Shown here one piece after another: positions 43,463 through 56,800 of a stretch of 64,000 nucleotides of DNA. Position 1 is the first letter of the stretch; every line of letters starts with the position of its first letter. The translations under genes were made by a program, and so were the position numbers. The stretch comes from Antedon mediterranea (taxonomy: Eukaryota > Echinodermata > Crinoidea > Comatulida > Antedonidae). The stretch spans positions 5,056,922 through 5,120,921 of the forward strand of contig NC_092678.1 in NCBI RefSeq assembly GCF_964355755.1. The letters are read 5' to 3'. The notes under the pieces are model-generated. The model was given only the letters and a program-made list of their open reading frames with translations, was not told the DNA's origin and made no database searches.

Positions 43463-45934
43463 ATGCATTCACTTCGTTATTTCACAAGTCATCTCCTTGT
43501 AATTCCGGTTGAGGGCATTAACAGAATGAAAACCAAATTTAAATGTAACGTAAATCTCCTTGGAGTTGTGGACATATTTGTGCTTCTTGTAGCGGTGTGT
43601 TCAGGTCTCTATTCCAGCTGGTACCACACAAACAGCCTCCTCATCTTTGTTATCATCATATTTGGTGTTCTCATCTTTGCTTTCAGTAGTATATTCTATT
43701 ATTATTTCAACCTACAGGACATAAGCGCAAGTTTTAGTCATTTGTGGTTCGGATGTCTTCTAGGAATGATCGCTTTTTTCAACGACAGTAGCTTCGACGA
43801 GGACAAACCGACGATGGTGACAAATATATTATTAATAACGAGCCTTGGTGTGAAAATAATTTGGTCGTTTATGCAACGAGCGTGTGGAAGTGCGGTTTAT
43901 AAATCTCGAGTACTAACGCAAGCTGAGAAGTTTGAATTTCTTGGATTTGGTGTGGCTTGTGTTCTTAGTTCAGATTACATGACAAGCATGTGGCTATTGG
44001 TCATCGCAAACATGTTAATGATAATCATGCTGCGGTTTAAAGTATCATTCGCTATACCGTGCGTTATACTCTTCTACGCAATAAGTACTTTGTTTTTCTT
44101 TAAAGCAATACCGGCCAAGTTAAGTCATTGGGCGTTGCTGTGCTTCACTGGTAGACTTTTATGCGACCCTTTCTTCGATTTGTACTACAATGGGTTATCT
44201 GCGCTCGAGAGGTGGCAGTGTTTTTCTAGCCTTCCGCGTTATCAACACAGGTTTTTAATTTTGTGCGTTATAGCCTTTGAAATATACTTTTTCCAATCAG
44301 CTGGGTACGTTATTGTATCCAATGAGGAGTGGTATCTGTCTATACCTCTGTTCTGTCTGTCTGGTGTAATATGGATGTGTTTACATGTAATATTTGTTCT
44401 TACGTTTTGGACTTTTTGTAATAAACTAAGCGAGTGCAATAGTGTGTTGAAAACGAATCAAGAAACGAACACCAATTTATCAACTGTGATGGCGTCCAAA
44501 GGATTGAGGTACTTTGCGCTCGTCTCAAAGTACATCATTTTAAGCGTGTTTTTAAGTACTTTGCTGCTAGGTGCTGCATCGTGGCAAGCGACAAACACGC
44601 ATTTCATGGCTAGTATCCTGACTGTTTTACCGCTGGAGGCAATGTTTCACGGTATATTACAAGAGTTAGGTGGATTGCTCGGTGGCACCTGCACTAGCTA
44701 CGCAGTCATTGGACCATCTGGTTTTTGCAGGTACACTTTATCTTTCTAATGTACATTTAAAATTAATTTTATAATAACTTTAATTTATTTATGTTCTTTG
44801 CCATAGTTAGGATAGGATAGTCAGACGCCACTTTCACTTGAGTTCCTCTGAATTCTGTTCCGGCAGGCTGCTATGTGGGAGCTTCAAAGTACTGGAGATT
44901 GGTGTTTATGGTTCCTCCGCACCATTTCCAATTTGCTTTTGGTTGATATAAAAATTACATGTTTTTCTTCAGAGCTGATCGAATGCCCGTCTTGTTACCA
45001 AGCAATGCCATAGAAGAACAGAGTCGTCGGTCCGTGAACATCTTGAACAGCATTCAGCGGTTTCTCGTCCACCACATGATTGATGTTTTCAGTTGCGACT
45101 TCTCCAGTGGTGGCATTGCCATAGATTCTTTACAGACGAAAATGAAGGGTTTTTTGGCACGAAGGACTAATGACGGGCCACGGTTTGATACCTATCTCAT
45201 TTACTACAGTGGACATGTGCATACAAATGGTGACTGGGCTCTAGCAGGTATGTGTTTTACCTCTCTAATTTATCTGGTTTCTGTAAAATACGTTATCAGA
45301 ACCTTCATAAATTCCTCAATCTGCCAAATTTCATCCTTTTGCCAAAACTGGCGTGCAGTGTTTAACAACTTTAAAAATTGTTTTATTTTTAGATGATGGT
45401 ATTTTGAAATTTGAAACGTTGTTAACATGGTGGCGCGAGGCTGACGCAGAATCCGGATCACGTTTGATCATCGTCTTAGACACGAAACATCATGCTGGGT
45501 GGTTGAAACAAGTTACAAGAAATTCTGAAGATTATATCGCGATTCAAACATGTTCGTTTGGTAAATCTGATCCTGAAACTGGGATCGTAGCGAACATTGG
45601 TGACTTCACGATGGAATGGGTGGCGTTTAACACGACCAAGGATGCGGATGTCACGTGGGGAGAACAAGGTAGCAAAACTAAAGCTGTTTATTGTATTTCT
45701 AAAAACTGGGTTGATTTTAGCTTTCATAAACCGACCGAGGATGATATTGAGGTTTATTGGAATCAAAATTTTCCACGGATAACGCATTCGTTGATTAAAA
45801 TATTGCAAGTTGTAAGTTCTATGGAATGCGATTCTCGTTGTTGGTGTTTAGAATGTTGTCGTAAAATCAAGATGAAATGGCTGCCACCAAAGATCGTGAA
45901 TACTGGTCATGGCTTTAGGCTTGTACGATCTTAA
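43463..45934 (+). CDS. TMEM168: TMEM168, multi-pass membrane protein
   Basis: Three coding exons: 43463-44730, 44973-45247 and 45393-45934 (TAA), totalling 2085 nt and 694 aa; the human protein is 697 aa. The N-terminal two thirds is a series of hydrophobic segments with the conserved LWFGCLLG, CDPFFDLYYNGLSALERW and MASKGLRYF stretches. The C-terminal part is soluble and has YYSGHVHTNGDWALAG, RLIIVLDT, and near the end the basic tail before the stop. The exon joins restore known protein sequence: FC-R-ADRMP at the first and WALAG-DDG at the second. In vertebrates it localises to the nuclear envelope or other membranes and its biochemical role is unclear. Start chosen by the matching SLRY...SH beginning. 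It converges with TERB1. Confidence 0.94.
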
Positions 45935-47812
45935 TGTTTTATAATAATCAAATAAACAATAGATCATCCATCCATTTTAGTTTCAGGTTAAACTTTAATA
46001 ATAAATACTACATTTTTATGTTTTGCCGATAGAACTTTCTTTATATTTATAAATAATTTAATTTTTCTATATAATTTTTCTATGTACTATTTTTGTTAAT
46101 ATTAAAAAATTTTGTATATACATATTTTGATTTTTGAATCTACTAGGACATACCTATGATGGCATAGGGTTGAGACATGTATACATATTAGATTTCAACA
46201 AGTTTTTAATTAGTACTGTATTACCTTAGGTTACAAGAGGATAGAAACGGCCTAAAGCAACCAAAGAAATAATAATGTGAACAATATGGTTGAAATGATT
46301 TCAAATAACTTTTAAAACGATTGACAAAGTAATTAAAGTATAAGGAGGAGATATACAAGAAAATGTCTTTTTTTTTTAAGTAAACATTTTTTTTTTAAAG
46401 TAAAAGGTCTTATTTAAAAATTTTAATGTTTCACAGAAAAAGGTTCATAACCAATGTTATAGACAAATAGGAATCATTCAAGCGTGACATCATCAGTACA
46501 TTTAAAACCATTTAGTTAATGTGTTTATTTTTGGGAATAAACCAAACCAAAATCTGTATTTTTTGGTTATTTATGCAAATCTATGCACAAAGGGGCTTTT
46601 AGTATAAAGTTCTTGCAGAAATTCAAAAAAACTCATGCTATATACAGTAATTATTAAAACTAACTAAAATTTGGGAAAAAATATATTTTGGTACTTCGTC
46701 TTTACTCTTATTTCTTAAGGTAGACTTCCATTTTAAGGCTCAATGTTTACGAAGAAGCAGAAATTACAAAAAAACTCATGCTATATAATTACTAAAACTC
46801 AATAACAAATATTTCACAGAGAAAGGATCATAACAATAGACAAATAGGAATCATTCAAGCGTGACATCATCAGTACATTTAAAACCATTTAGTTAATGTG
46901 TTTATTTTTTGGATTACAACAAAATCAAAATCTGTATTTGTTGGTAATTTATGCAAATCCATGCTTTTAGTATAAAGGTCTTGCAGAAATTTAAAAAAAC
47001 TCATGCTATATACAGTAATTACTAAAACTAACTAAAATTTGGGAGAAAAATATATTTTGGTACTTCGTCTTTACTCTTATTTCTTAAGGTAGACTTCCAT
47101 TTCAAGGCTCAATGTTTACGAAGAAGCAGAAATAAAAAAAAACTCATGCTTTATAATTACTAAAACTAACTAAAATTTGGGAAAAAATATATTTTGGTAC
47201 TTCGTCTTTACTCTTATTTCTTAAGGTAGACTTCCATTTCAAGGCTCAATGTTTACGAAGAAGCAGAAATCATAAAAAAAATTCATGCTTTATAATTACT
47301 AAAACTAACTAAAATTTGGGAAAAAATATATTTTGGTACTTCGTCTTTACTCTTATTTCTTAAGGTAGACTTCCATTTCAAGGCTCAATGTTTACGAAGA
47401 AGCAGAAATCATAAAAAAAATTCATGCTATATAATTACTAAAACTAACTAAAATTTGGAAAAAAAATCTATTTTGGTACTTCGTCTTTACTCTAATTTCT
47501 TAAGGTAGACTTCCATTTCAAGGCTCAATGTTTACGAAGAAGCAGAAATTAAAAAAAACTCATGCTATATAATTACTAAAACTAACTAAAATGTGGAAAA
47601 AAAATCTAATTTGTTACTTCTTCTCTTATTTCTTAAGGTAGACTTCCATTTCAAGGCTCAATGTTTACGAAGAAGCAGAAATGTAAAAAAACTCATGCTA
47701 TATAATTACTAAAACTAAATAACAAAAATTTGAGAAAAAAATCTATTTTGTTACTTCTTCTCTTATTTCTTAATGTAGACTTCCATTTCAAGACTCAATG
47801 TTTATGAGGTAG
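45935..47812. repeat. Convergent intergenic region with 138-bp-period repeat field
   Basis: From about 46580 to 47800 a unit of about 138 bp is repeated seven or so times. Its markers are TTACTAAAACTAACTAAAAT, TGGTACTTCGTCTTTACTCT and AAGGTAGACTTCCATTTC. A longer-range duplicate block with TCATTCAAGCGTGACATCAT appears at 46470 and 46852, so the left part has a period of about 380 bp. An AATAAA at 45949 may serve TMEM168 polyadenylation. No coding exon seen. Confidence 0.75.
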
Positions 47813-50800
47813 CTACAATAATCTGAATTTCTTTTTCATATTCTTATATTTATCTTTCAGGTCTACATTTGTTCTTCCTGGTTGGAAGGTGTAACTGTAA
47901 AGAATGTTGTTCCAGTTTGGTCCTTTTTTCCTTACGCCATCCAGCAAGTTCTTCACTTCCTCTTCTGTGTATTCTTTCCTTTTTCTTCTCTTACTTGATG
48001 AAGGAAACGTATAACAAAATATCTGAAAGATATAATAAATCTGTAGCTAGTTGTCAAATTACAAATAACTGTTGGATCATCTCCCTTCACTCATCAAATT
48101 TTAAAACCGTACAACATTTTGTTTTACTATTTGCAAAAAATTGAAAGATCAAGGTGTTTCAATTTCAAGATGTGTAAATTTCAACTGGATTTTTAAACTA
48201 TCATTCAAATCTGGGATGTAAAAACTTTTTTTTTACTTGGCCTACTCTGTAGACTTACTAACAATAAATTGAATCACACAAACCTTTTTTGGTTGTTTTT
48301 TCAGGTTGCTTGCTGTTTTTTCTTCCAGGTCCCCAGTACTCTCTGGTGTACTATTTTCATCCCCAGTGTGGACAATAGAAGATGTACTTTTAAATTGTTG
48401 TCCAATTGTGTGATATGGTTTTACAGTACCTGTCTTCTTGTGTAGTGTGTGTTGTTTTTCCCCAAGGTCTGACGTCATCCATTGATCTTCTTTTCTAGCT
48501 GTGTGATGTGGCTCTATGGTACTAGTCTTCTTGTGTAGTGTATGTTGTTTTTCACCAAGGCCTGACGTCATCCATAGATCTTCTTTTCTAGCTGTGTGAT
48601 GTGGCTCTATGGTACTAGTCTCCTTGTGTAGTGTGTGTTGTTTTTCACCAAGGCCTGACATCATCCATTGATCTTCTTTTCTAGCTGTGTGATGTGGCTC
48701 TATGGTACTAGTCTTGTGTAGTGTGTGTTGTTTTTCACCAAGGCCTGACATCATCCGTTGATGTTCTTTTCTAGTTGTGTCATGTGGTTCTATGGTACTA
48801 GTCTCCTTGTGTAGTGTGTGTTGTTTTTCACCAAGGCCTGACGTCATCCATAGATCTTCTTTTCTAGCTGTGTGATGTGGCTCTATGGTACTAGTCTTCT
48901 TGTGTAGTGTATGTTGTTTTTCACCAAGGCCTGACGTCATCCATAGATCTTCTTTTCTAGCTGTGTGATGTGGCTCTATGGTACTAGTCTTCTTGTGTAG
49001 TGTGTGTTGTTTTTCACCAAGGCCTGACATCATCCATTGATGTTCTTTTCTAGCTGTGTGATGTGGCTCTATGGTACTAGTCTTCTTGTGTAGTGTGTTA
49101 TGTATTTCGCCAAGGACTGTCTTCTTGTCTTTCATGCTTTTGACTTGAATTAATTGACTTTCTTTGTGTTTTTTAGGTATGCATTCCATCTCTTCTTCAC
49201 CACACACAGTCTTACATGCGATTTCTTTGCCAATATGTTGTCTATGATCTTCTAACATACCACTATTGCTCTTGTGTTTGTCACATGTGCGATCACACTT
49301 TTGTAAAATCTTCCTGTAGTTAATGCTGTTTAGCAATGGCAGATTAACTGGTGGTACGCAGCCTAAACAATAATTAATAAAACATTTACCAATTATGTTT
49401 CTAAGGTTACTCAACAATACAGTTCTTTATGTGTTTTTTTTTATACTGCAGTAAATATACTGCAGTAAATATACTGCAGTAAATATACAGTCAGCTTTCC
49501 CAATACCGGACACCTTTGGGCTAGTGGGCTACCTAGTTTTCTGCAAAATCTGGCGTTTGAAATGTGTTTTTAACAGTAATAAAAGATTTTGGACCTTGAT
49601 AAAAATCTGGTATTGACCAAGTTCAAATTTTAGTATTTTGGGTTGGATGTTACTCTGAAAATTGCTCTAGCTTTAGCTTATAATACAAGTATAGGTGACT
49701 GTACATACCAGGGCAGTCTTGATACATCCTTGCTATTACTGTGCTGCTTTCAACAATTTCATCTAAACATAATTCAAAAGAAATATCAACAAATTCTTAA
49801 GCTCTGTCTACACTATCAAATATGTGACAAAAAAATGTATTGTGCCCATATATGGACATGGTGATGTCATCACTACCATATTTGGGCATATCACTATCAT
49901 ATTTAGGCACATCACACTTTTCTGTCAAACTAGTTTGATAGTGTAGACAGAGCTTAATAAATAAAGAGCACTGTGATTCATGTGAGCATAAAGCTAATGA
50001 ATTTAAATGTAAAAGAAATTATAGAAATTTAAAGTGTAATTTAACATTGTATAATGTTGATATAAAGTTTGCGGTACACCACGTGTATTAGTTCTGAAAA
50101 GAACTGTTCTCACTCCTGAGGACGATCAAAGTATATTGATCGAAACGTCGAGAAACTCAACAGTTCTTTTCAGAACTAATACATGTGGTGTACAGCAAAC
50201 TTTATATCAACATTTGATTTCGCCATGCAAACCTTCAAACAAAACATTTTATAAGTTCAATAAACAAAGGGTACACAAACCTTTGGCAGGTCTATCATGA
50301 TAAATAGCAAATCTTCTTGATTGTTGTACCTTACAAGATGTATGCACCAACTTCTTTCCCACCAAACGCTTTCCACTATCTTTTACCAACTTCACTTTAT
50401 ACGACCTTTTTGCAGATTTTTTCTTGGTTTTATAAATTTCAGAAGAATTCTTAATAGAACTTGATGTATCTGTAACATACTTTTGTTTATGCTTCTTCTG
50501 GTAGCTTTTTATTACAGAAGGGATGTGTGACAACTCTGAGATGACACTCTCCACATCAGAATCAGTGTAAAAGTCATTACCAGAAAATCTTCTGCCAACT
50601 TGCGATACACTTCTGCCAACATGTAATACACTTCTGTCAACTTGTGATACACTTCTGTCAACTTGTGATACACTTCTGTCAACTTGTGATACACTTCTGT
50701 CAACTTGTGATAAACTTCTGTCAACTTGTGATACACTTCTGTCAACTTGTGATACACTTCTGCCAACTTGTGATACACTTCTGCCAACTTGTGATACACT

Positions 50801-53800
50801 TCTGTCAACTTGTGATACACTTCTGTCAACTTGTGATACACTTCTGCCAACTTGTGATACACTTCTGTCAACTTGTGAAACACTTCTGCCAACTTGTGAT
50901 ACACTTCTGTCGACTTGTGATACACTTCTGTCAACTTGTGATACACTTCTGTCAACTTGTGAAACACTTCTGCCAACTTGTGATACACTTCTGTCAACTT
51001 GTGATACACTTCTGTCAACTTGTGATACACTTCTGCCAACTTGTGATAAACTTCTGTCAACTTGTGAAACACTTCTGTCCACTTGTAATACACTTTTGTC
51101 AACTTGTGATACACTTCTGCCAACTTGTGATACACTTTTGTCAACTTGTGATAGACTTCTGTCAACATATGATGCATGTGTAGAGGTAATTTCACTGTTA
51201 CTTTGACACAAGCTGTTGTTGATATTGTACAGTTTCTTTTTATTTGATGTGTTAACTGGCTTCTTTTTTTCTGGCAATTCTGGTTTTTTAAAGAAATCAT
51301 TTTGCTCTGTTGTACTGATTTTCGTGCTTGCGTACACATGGCTTGAAATTGCGTGCTGTAATGCTAATGTAGAATCACAGATTTCTTGTTTTGTCTTTGC
51401 ATTCTCTTTATTCACATACCTAAGGTTCTTCTTGTTGGTAGGAGTTTGTGTAGCCACGTCACAAGCCTCCACAAATGAATCATCGTCATGCCCGTGACAT
51501 TTTGAAGTGTTCATCGTATCCTTTAACATCCCCATCATTGTCTGTACCATGTTGTGTAAACTTGGTGTAAAAACCTGAAATGCACATAAAAGCAGTAAAC
51601 TGTTATATGATGTCAGCGGTATGACTCCAAATAGGGATGAACTGGAGGATGTGTAAACACTGTGTTAGATTAGGCTGAGTGGTGAAATACTTTAAAGGAT
51701 AGCATAGGATATAACTATTAAACCAACAAACACAACTTACAGACTTACTAAAAATGGCAAAATAAATGATTTGCCTATATCAATATCAAAAGTACGTCAT
51801 CTGAAATTTTACATGCAATTATATTTTTTTGCGAATCAAAATACAAAACCAAAATAGTTTACCGGACTCATCACGTTTTCGTACGGCTGTTTTGTTGTTT
51901 TTTCGACGGCCTGTTTATCATTGAACGTTTCTGGCGTCATCCAAGTGGAATTAGATTTTTGTGAATCTTTATAACATAAAAAAACATAACTATTATTATT
52001 ATGTTATACTAAAGTTTATTGTACAACAACAAAATATAAAAGGAGCCCAGAAAACAGCTAACCACAAGCCTGGCCCCAGCTTTCTCTGTCTACAATATCA
52101 AACTTTATATTATTATTATTATGTGAACAAAAAACGTGATGTGCCCATTATATGAATGATGATATTTGGGCCAATCACACTTATTTTGTCAAACTATTTT
52201 GATAGTGAAGACAGAGCTTTACATATGGTACAGATGGGCTAGTAAAATCTCAGACTAGACTTTGGTTGGCTCACTTACCTAGGCACATGTGTAAGAGATA
52301 AGTAGCAGACTTAGAAAACTCCTCCTCTTGGATGTTTGCCATAAGCTGAACTAATGAAGGTACACCATTATGCTCGATAAATTCTTTTTGGCTTTTCTCT
52401 ACACAAAAAAGAAAGGATACCATTTGGGTTTTTGTATAATGTAATGGAGGTTTCTTAGTGCAAGAAAGGGTTTTATACTAGTGCCACTTAAAGGTCTCTC
52501 TACACTATCAAACTAATTTGAAGTGATGAAAAGTGATATCGTGTCCACATATGGGCACATCTTATCACTTAAAGTTTGTTCATTGAAATGGCCTTGTTAA
52601 AAACACTATATTAAGTAAGCAAGTTTTTCGTTTTCAAATAAAGTTATTATTATAGATAGAAGTAAATAATGAGTAAACAACATTTTACTGCAGTAAATTA
52701 GTTTTGATTTGGTTCAATAATAAATAAATCTCACCACATGATTCTGTGCAGAGTACAAGTGCATTAACAAGTTGTGACTTTGTGCTGGTGTCAACTGAAT
52801 CTAACGACAGTGCGTGTAAAAGCAGGTGGGTGATATGCAAATCAGCTATCAACAGTTTGTTATCCTCTGGAATATGCAAAATACATTTTAAATATATTAA
52901 AAAAACTAGAACATATTGTGCAATTTAAGTGCATAAATGAAAATGACTAATTTTTAGAGGTAGTTATAAATGTGACTAAATCTGTCTTTGATGTGCTCAA
53001 ATATGGTAGTGATATGCTCAAATATGGTAGTGATATGACATCATCATGTCCATATATGGGCACATCATTTTCTTGCCACACAAAGTTTGATATTGTAAAC
53101 AGAGCTTTTACTGATTATTTTCTATTATTATAATAACATGTTCCTCTACTTAACTAATTAACTCTGATAACCGCTTATAAATAACATTAACTCAATAACT
53201 AGATAGAGAATGATGAATTACCATTGTCTTCAATACAGGATACAATAGTACTTGCTATATGTTTCATCATTTGCATAGCGTCTCTGCTAGGATGCACCTC
53301 CAAGAGCTTCACTTGGTTGTGGAACACCTGTAGCAATACGTTCAAACCTCCAATCAATCCAATTCTCTCTTGGTTGTTTTCTATAAATATATAACATTTA
53401 CCATCAATTTAAGACCACTTTTGTCACCTCTAATTAATTGCTAGTTGTATTTATTTTGAGAAACATGTGTAAACAAGTGACATAAAGACCAAATGTAATC
53501 AGGACTCGTAAACAATTTAAACACATTCTTTATTCTGGAGTATATTTTTAAGTTTTGAAGTTTTTTTCTACACTATCAAAACTAGGTTGACAAAAAAACT
53601 GTGATGGGCTCAAATATGGTACAGTAGTTGTATGATATCATCATTTCCATATATGGTCACATCACATTTTGTGTCACATAAAGTTTGATAGTGTAGACAG
53701 AGTTTTAGATAAAAAATACCCAAAAAAATTACCATTGTTAGCAACTGTTAAACTGATGAAAGATAAAATTAGTCTTATGATATCTTGGTCACATGTCTTC

Positions 53801-56800
53801 TCAATGATGGAGAGAGCAGCAGGAAATGCAGACGCACAGATCATCTGGTTGTCAACTATTGATAACAAAAAAAAAACAATGAGTAAAGCAAAAGATAACA
53901 TTCAGAAGAAATCTGAGATTCCATTATTGGAAGAGCTGAAATTTTTATAAAAAGTATGCTAGAAATTAGGTGGTATGTACTGTGAATTGTATTAGTTGTA
54001 TGTTTACCACTTTGTGGGTTATTGACACATCCACAGAGACAACTTGCTATTCCCTTCCACAGTTTTAAACTGCTTTCCTCCTCTTTAATCTCATCTAATA
54101 AATGACTATCTTCCGGTTGTAGAAGTGAGTTTTTAAAGTCATTGCTCCTGAAAAAAAGTTGGAACTTAATTAAATGATTTTCTGTCATTGGGTTAGTTAT
54201 TTACTTGGGTACTTTGGTTATCACAGTGTTAGTGAACTGTGCCATGATACCAACTTGCCCTGATAGCTAAGCCTGAAGACAGATCAGTCTTATTTACCAG
54301 GGGCAGCCACTAACTGTCTCTCAATGAAGACTAACCTGAACATATTGACGAGTACATCCAAACAATGAGATGTTCTGACAAGCATCTGTCCTTCACCTAA
54401 ATCAACATAAAATTAAAGGAATACAAAACATGGACATCTAATGATAATTTAAAGGCTGAAATAGTACTAGTTGTAGGTTATTGAAACAACCATGATATTT
54501 ATTAAAACTGCACTACAGGAAACTGCAGAAGTGGTGAGCAAAGTTGTGCTCTGTTTATACCACTTATATCTGTATCCTTCGCATAGCATATGACAAAATT
54601 TCTACCTAGTTTGAGCCTTGTGGTCGTAGCTCTTTAGAGAAAATTTTGGTTAGGTGCTATACACAAGACAATTTTTATTATTACATGATTTTTCCTACTA
54701 AGTAGCAACAAAACAAACACAATTATATTCAATTAAGTATTTTCACTTATAATTATGTTGCTAGAAGCTGTACAGATTTTACTTACTATTGTTGGTAACC
54801 AAACACAGTATAACAAAAGAAGAAAATATCTTAAGTTGTTTCCTCGATTCCTCGCTTACGAGTTGTGAATAAAGAAAGCGAAACATTGACATGTCGCAAA
54901 GCTGCTTCTTGGACAACACTGCAAAAATAGCCAAATATAAATGCAGATAATGTTAGTGGCGGTAAATATCGCTGTTGGTTGCGATTGAATAAAGTAAAAA
55001 TAAAATAAACATATACCTCTACTTATATAGTTTGATGTTTTGACCCTTTTTGTTTTCGTCGTGTGTTCTGTCTGTGTATGTCTTGTTTGTTTTTGTTGTG
55101 TAACCGAATGTTAGAAATATTAGTAACTTTACTTATGGCTTTTCCAAACAAGTTTCTCTTGGTTTTACCATTTGATTGTACTTTTTGGGACTTTGCCACT
55201 TTTATAACCTAAGGAAATTTATTAGCATTTTTTTATAGACACTTCTTTCTTTTAAATGTTTTAGTCTCATAATTTATTTCTAAAGTGAAAGAAATGTTTG
55301 TTATTGTTATTCTCATTTTGAAAGAAATAAATGTTTGCTTGAATTGAATTCTTTTATAAAAGTTATAAAATTTTACACTGGATACTATGGAACGCCTCCT
55401 CCAATGGCATGATGTTTGGTGTGTACTGCATGACGATTGGTGTGTACTGCATGACGATTGGTGTGTACTGCATGACGATTGGTGTGTACTGCATGACGAT
55501 TGGTGTGTACTGCATGACGATTGGTGTGTACTGCATGACGATTGGTGTGTACTGCATGACGATTGGTGTGTACTGCATGACGATTGGTGTGTACTGCATG
55601 ACGATTGGTGTGTACTGCATGACGATTGGATGAATGAATGAATATGACTGAGTATAATACAGTACTCATGTATTAACCACCTACTAAAAATTCTGTCATA
55701 AGAGTATTTATAAGCTCTGTCTACACTATCAAACTTTATGTGACAAAAAATATGATGTGCCCATATATGGAAACGATGATGTCATAACACTACCATATTT
55801 GGGCACATCACTTTTTTTGTCAAACTGGTTTGATAGTGTGGACAGAGCTTTAAAGTCTTTACATAAAACTATATTTTCCTCCATGACTTTTTAAAGTGAC
55901 ATAATAACATAATAAATATAAATCAGGAAAAGATGAACTTTTCAAAGTTAAAATGTTACAAATGATACAGTTGAATGATTGTTGTTATGGTAACATGCAT
56001 ACTCACTGGAATGTTCTATAGCACATACAAGAGTGTAAATAGCCGCTACCTTTACTTGTTCACTGTCAACTGATGTTAGCAAAGTCCTTACAAAAAGTAA
56101 GCCACCACACTTTCTAAATATTTCCTTAGCTTCATCTGGAATAAAATTAAGTGTGTTTTATTATATCAAAACAACGTCATATGGCCGAGCGGTTAAGGCA
56201 GGGGCGCCGTTTATCGTACCTAAAGAGCCAACAACAACATCGGCAAGGGTTCGAGGCCGACTCGCTCCTAGTTCTGGTGGTGGAACAAGTCTTCTCGGAT
56301 AAGGACTATAAACCGTAGGTCCAGTGTACACAGTTATAACCTGTGTGTACTTTAAAGAACCCAGTTCATTATTCGAAAAAGAGTAGGGGGTTACCCCGGT
56401 GAACTGGTTCACACAATAGCCTCTGTATCAGGGGGATTACCACCTATCTGATAGGACAGTGATTAATTCACTATTGGTAATCCTTGGCCACAGTGCCTAA
56501 AGACATAAAATAAAATAAATACAATAAAAACGTAAATTTGAAATACATGTAGGCCTATCTATATCTGAATATATACCTGAATGTAGAAGAATTGTAGCAA
56601 GACCTGACAAAGCAGTTTTTTGAGAATCTGGGCAGTTCATATGAAATTTCAATGACTCTAATAAGAGACTTAGCTCCATTTTCATTTCTGAAACAAACCA
56701 AAAATGATATATGTTACATGGTAAATTAAAGAACCAAATGAATATGTTTGTTGATATTGTTTAATACTTTCTTTACCATGTATTCCTGCATACTTTGGAC

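Larger units (their letters stand above)
54919..56006. other. TERB1 intron 3 content
   Basis: A 1.1 kb intron. It includes a probable LINE 3' tail on the plus strand (about 55000-55345, ending AAATAAATGTTTGCTTGAATTG), a 21-bp tandem array and a MITE, the last two listed separately. No exon is needed here, since exons 3 and 4 join in phase. Confidence 0.5.

Noticed and set aside
47869-48144. Plus-strand 91-codon ORF
   Set aside because: It is antisense to the final TERB1 exon encoding the Myb domain, which has clear homology and splice sites.
50644-51183. Plus-strand 179-codon ORF (HFCQLVI repeats) over the TERB1 heptad array
   Set aside because: It is the antisense of a 21-bp minisatellite, which keeps all frames open. 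The minus-strand frame joins in phase with TERB1 exons.
53669-53950. 93-codon plus-strand ORF
   Set aside because: It spans a MITE end and the antisense of a TERB1 exon.
55363-55669. Overlapping ORFs on both strands encoding MQYTPIV or VLHDDWC repeats
   Set aside because: By-products of a 21-bp tandem array inside a TERB1 intron. The flanking exons splice in phase without it.
56175-56275. Functional tRNA gene from the A and B boxes
   Set aside because: The box spacing and the lack of a foldable acceptor stem fit a SINE head, and a body with an A-rich tail follows.
56161-56412. Minus-strand 83-codon ORF
   Set aside because: It lies inside a tRNA-derived SINE; no protein similarity.
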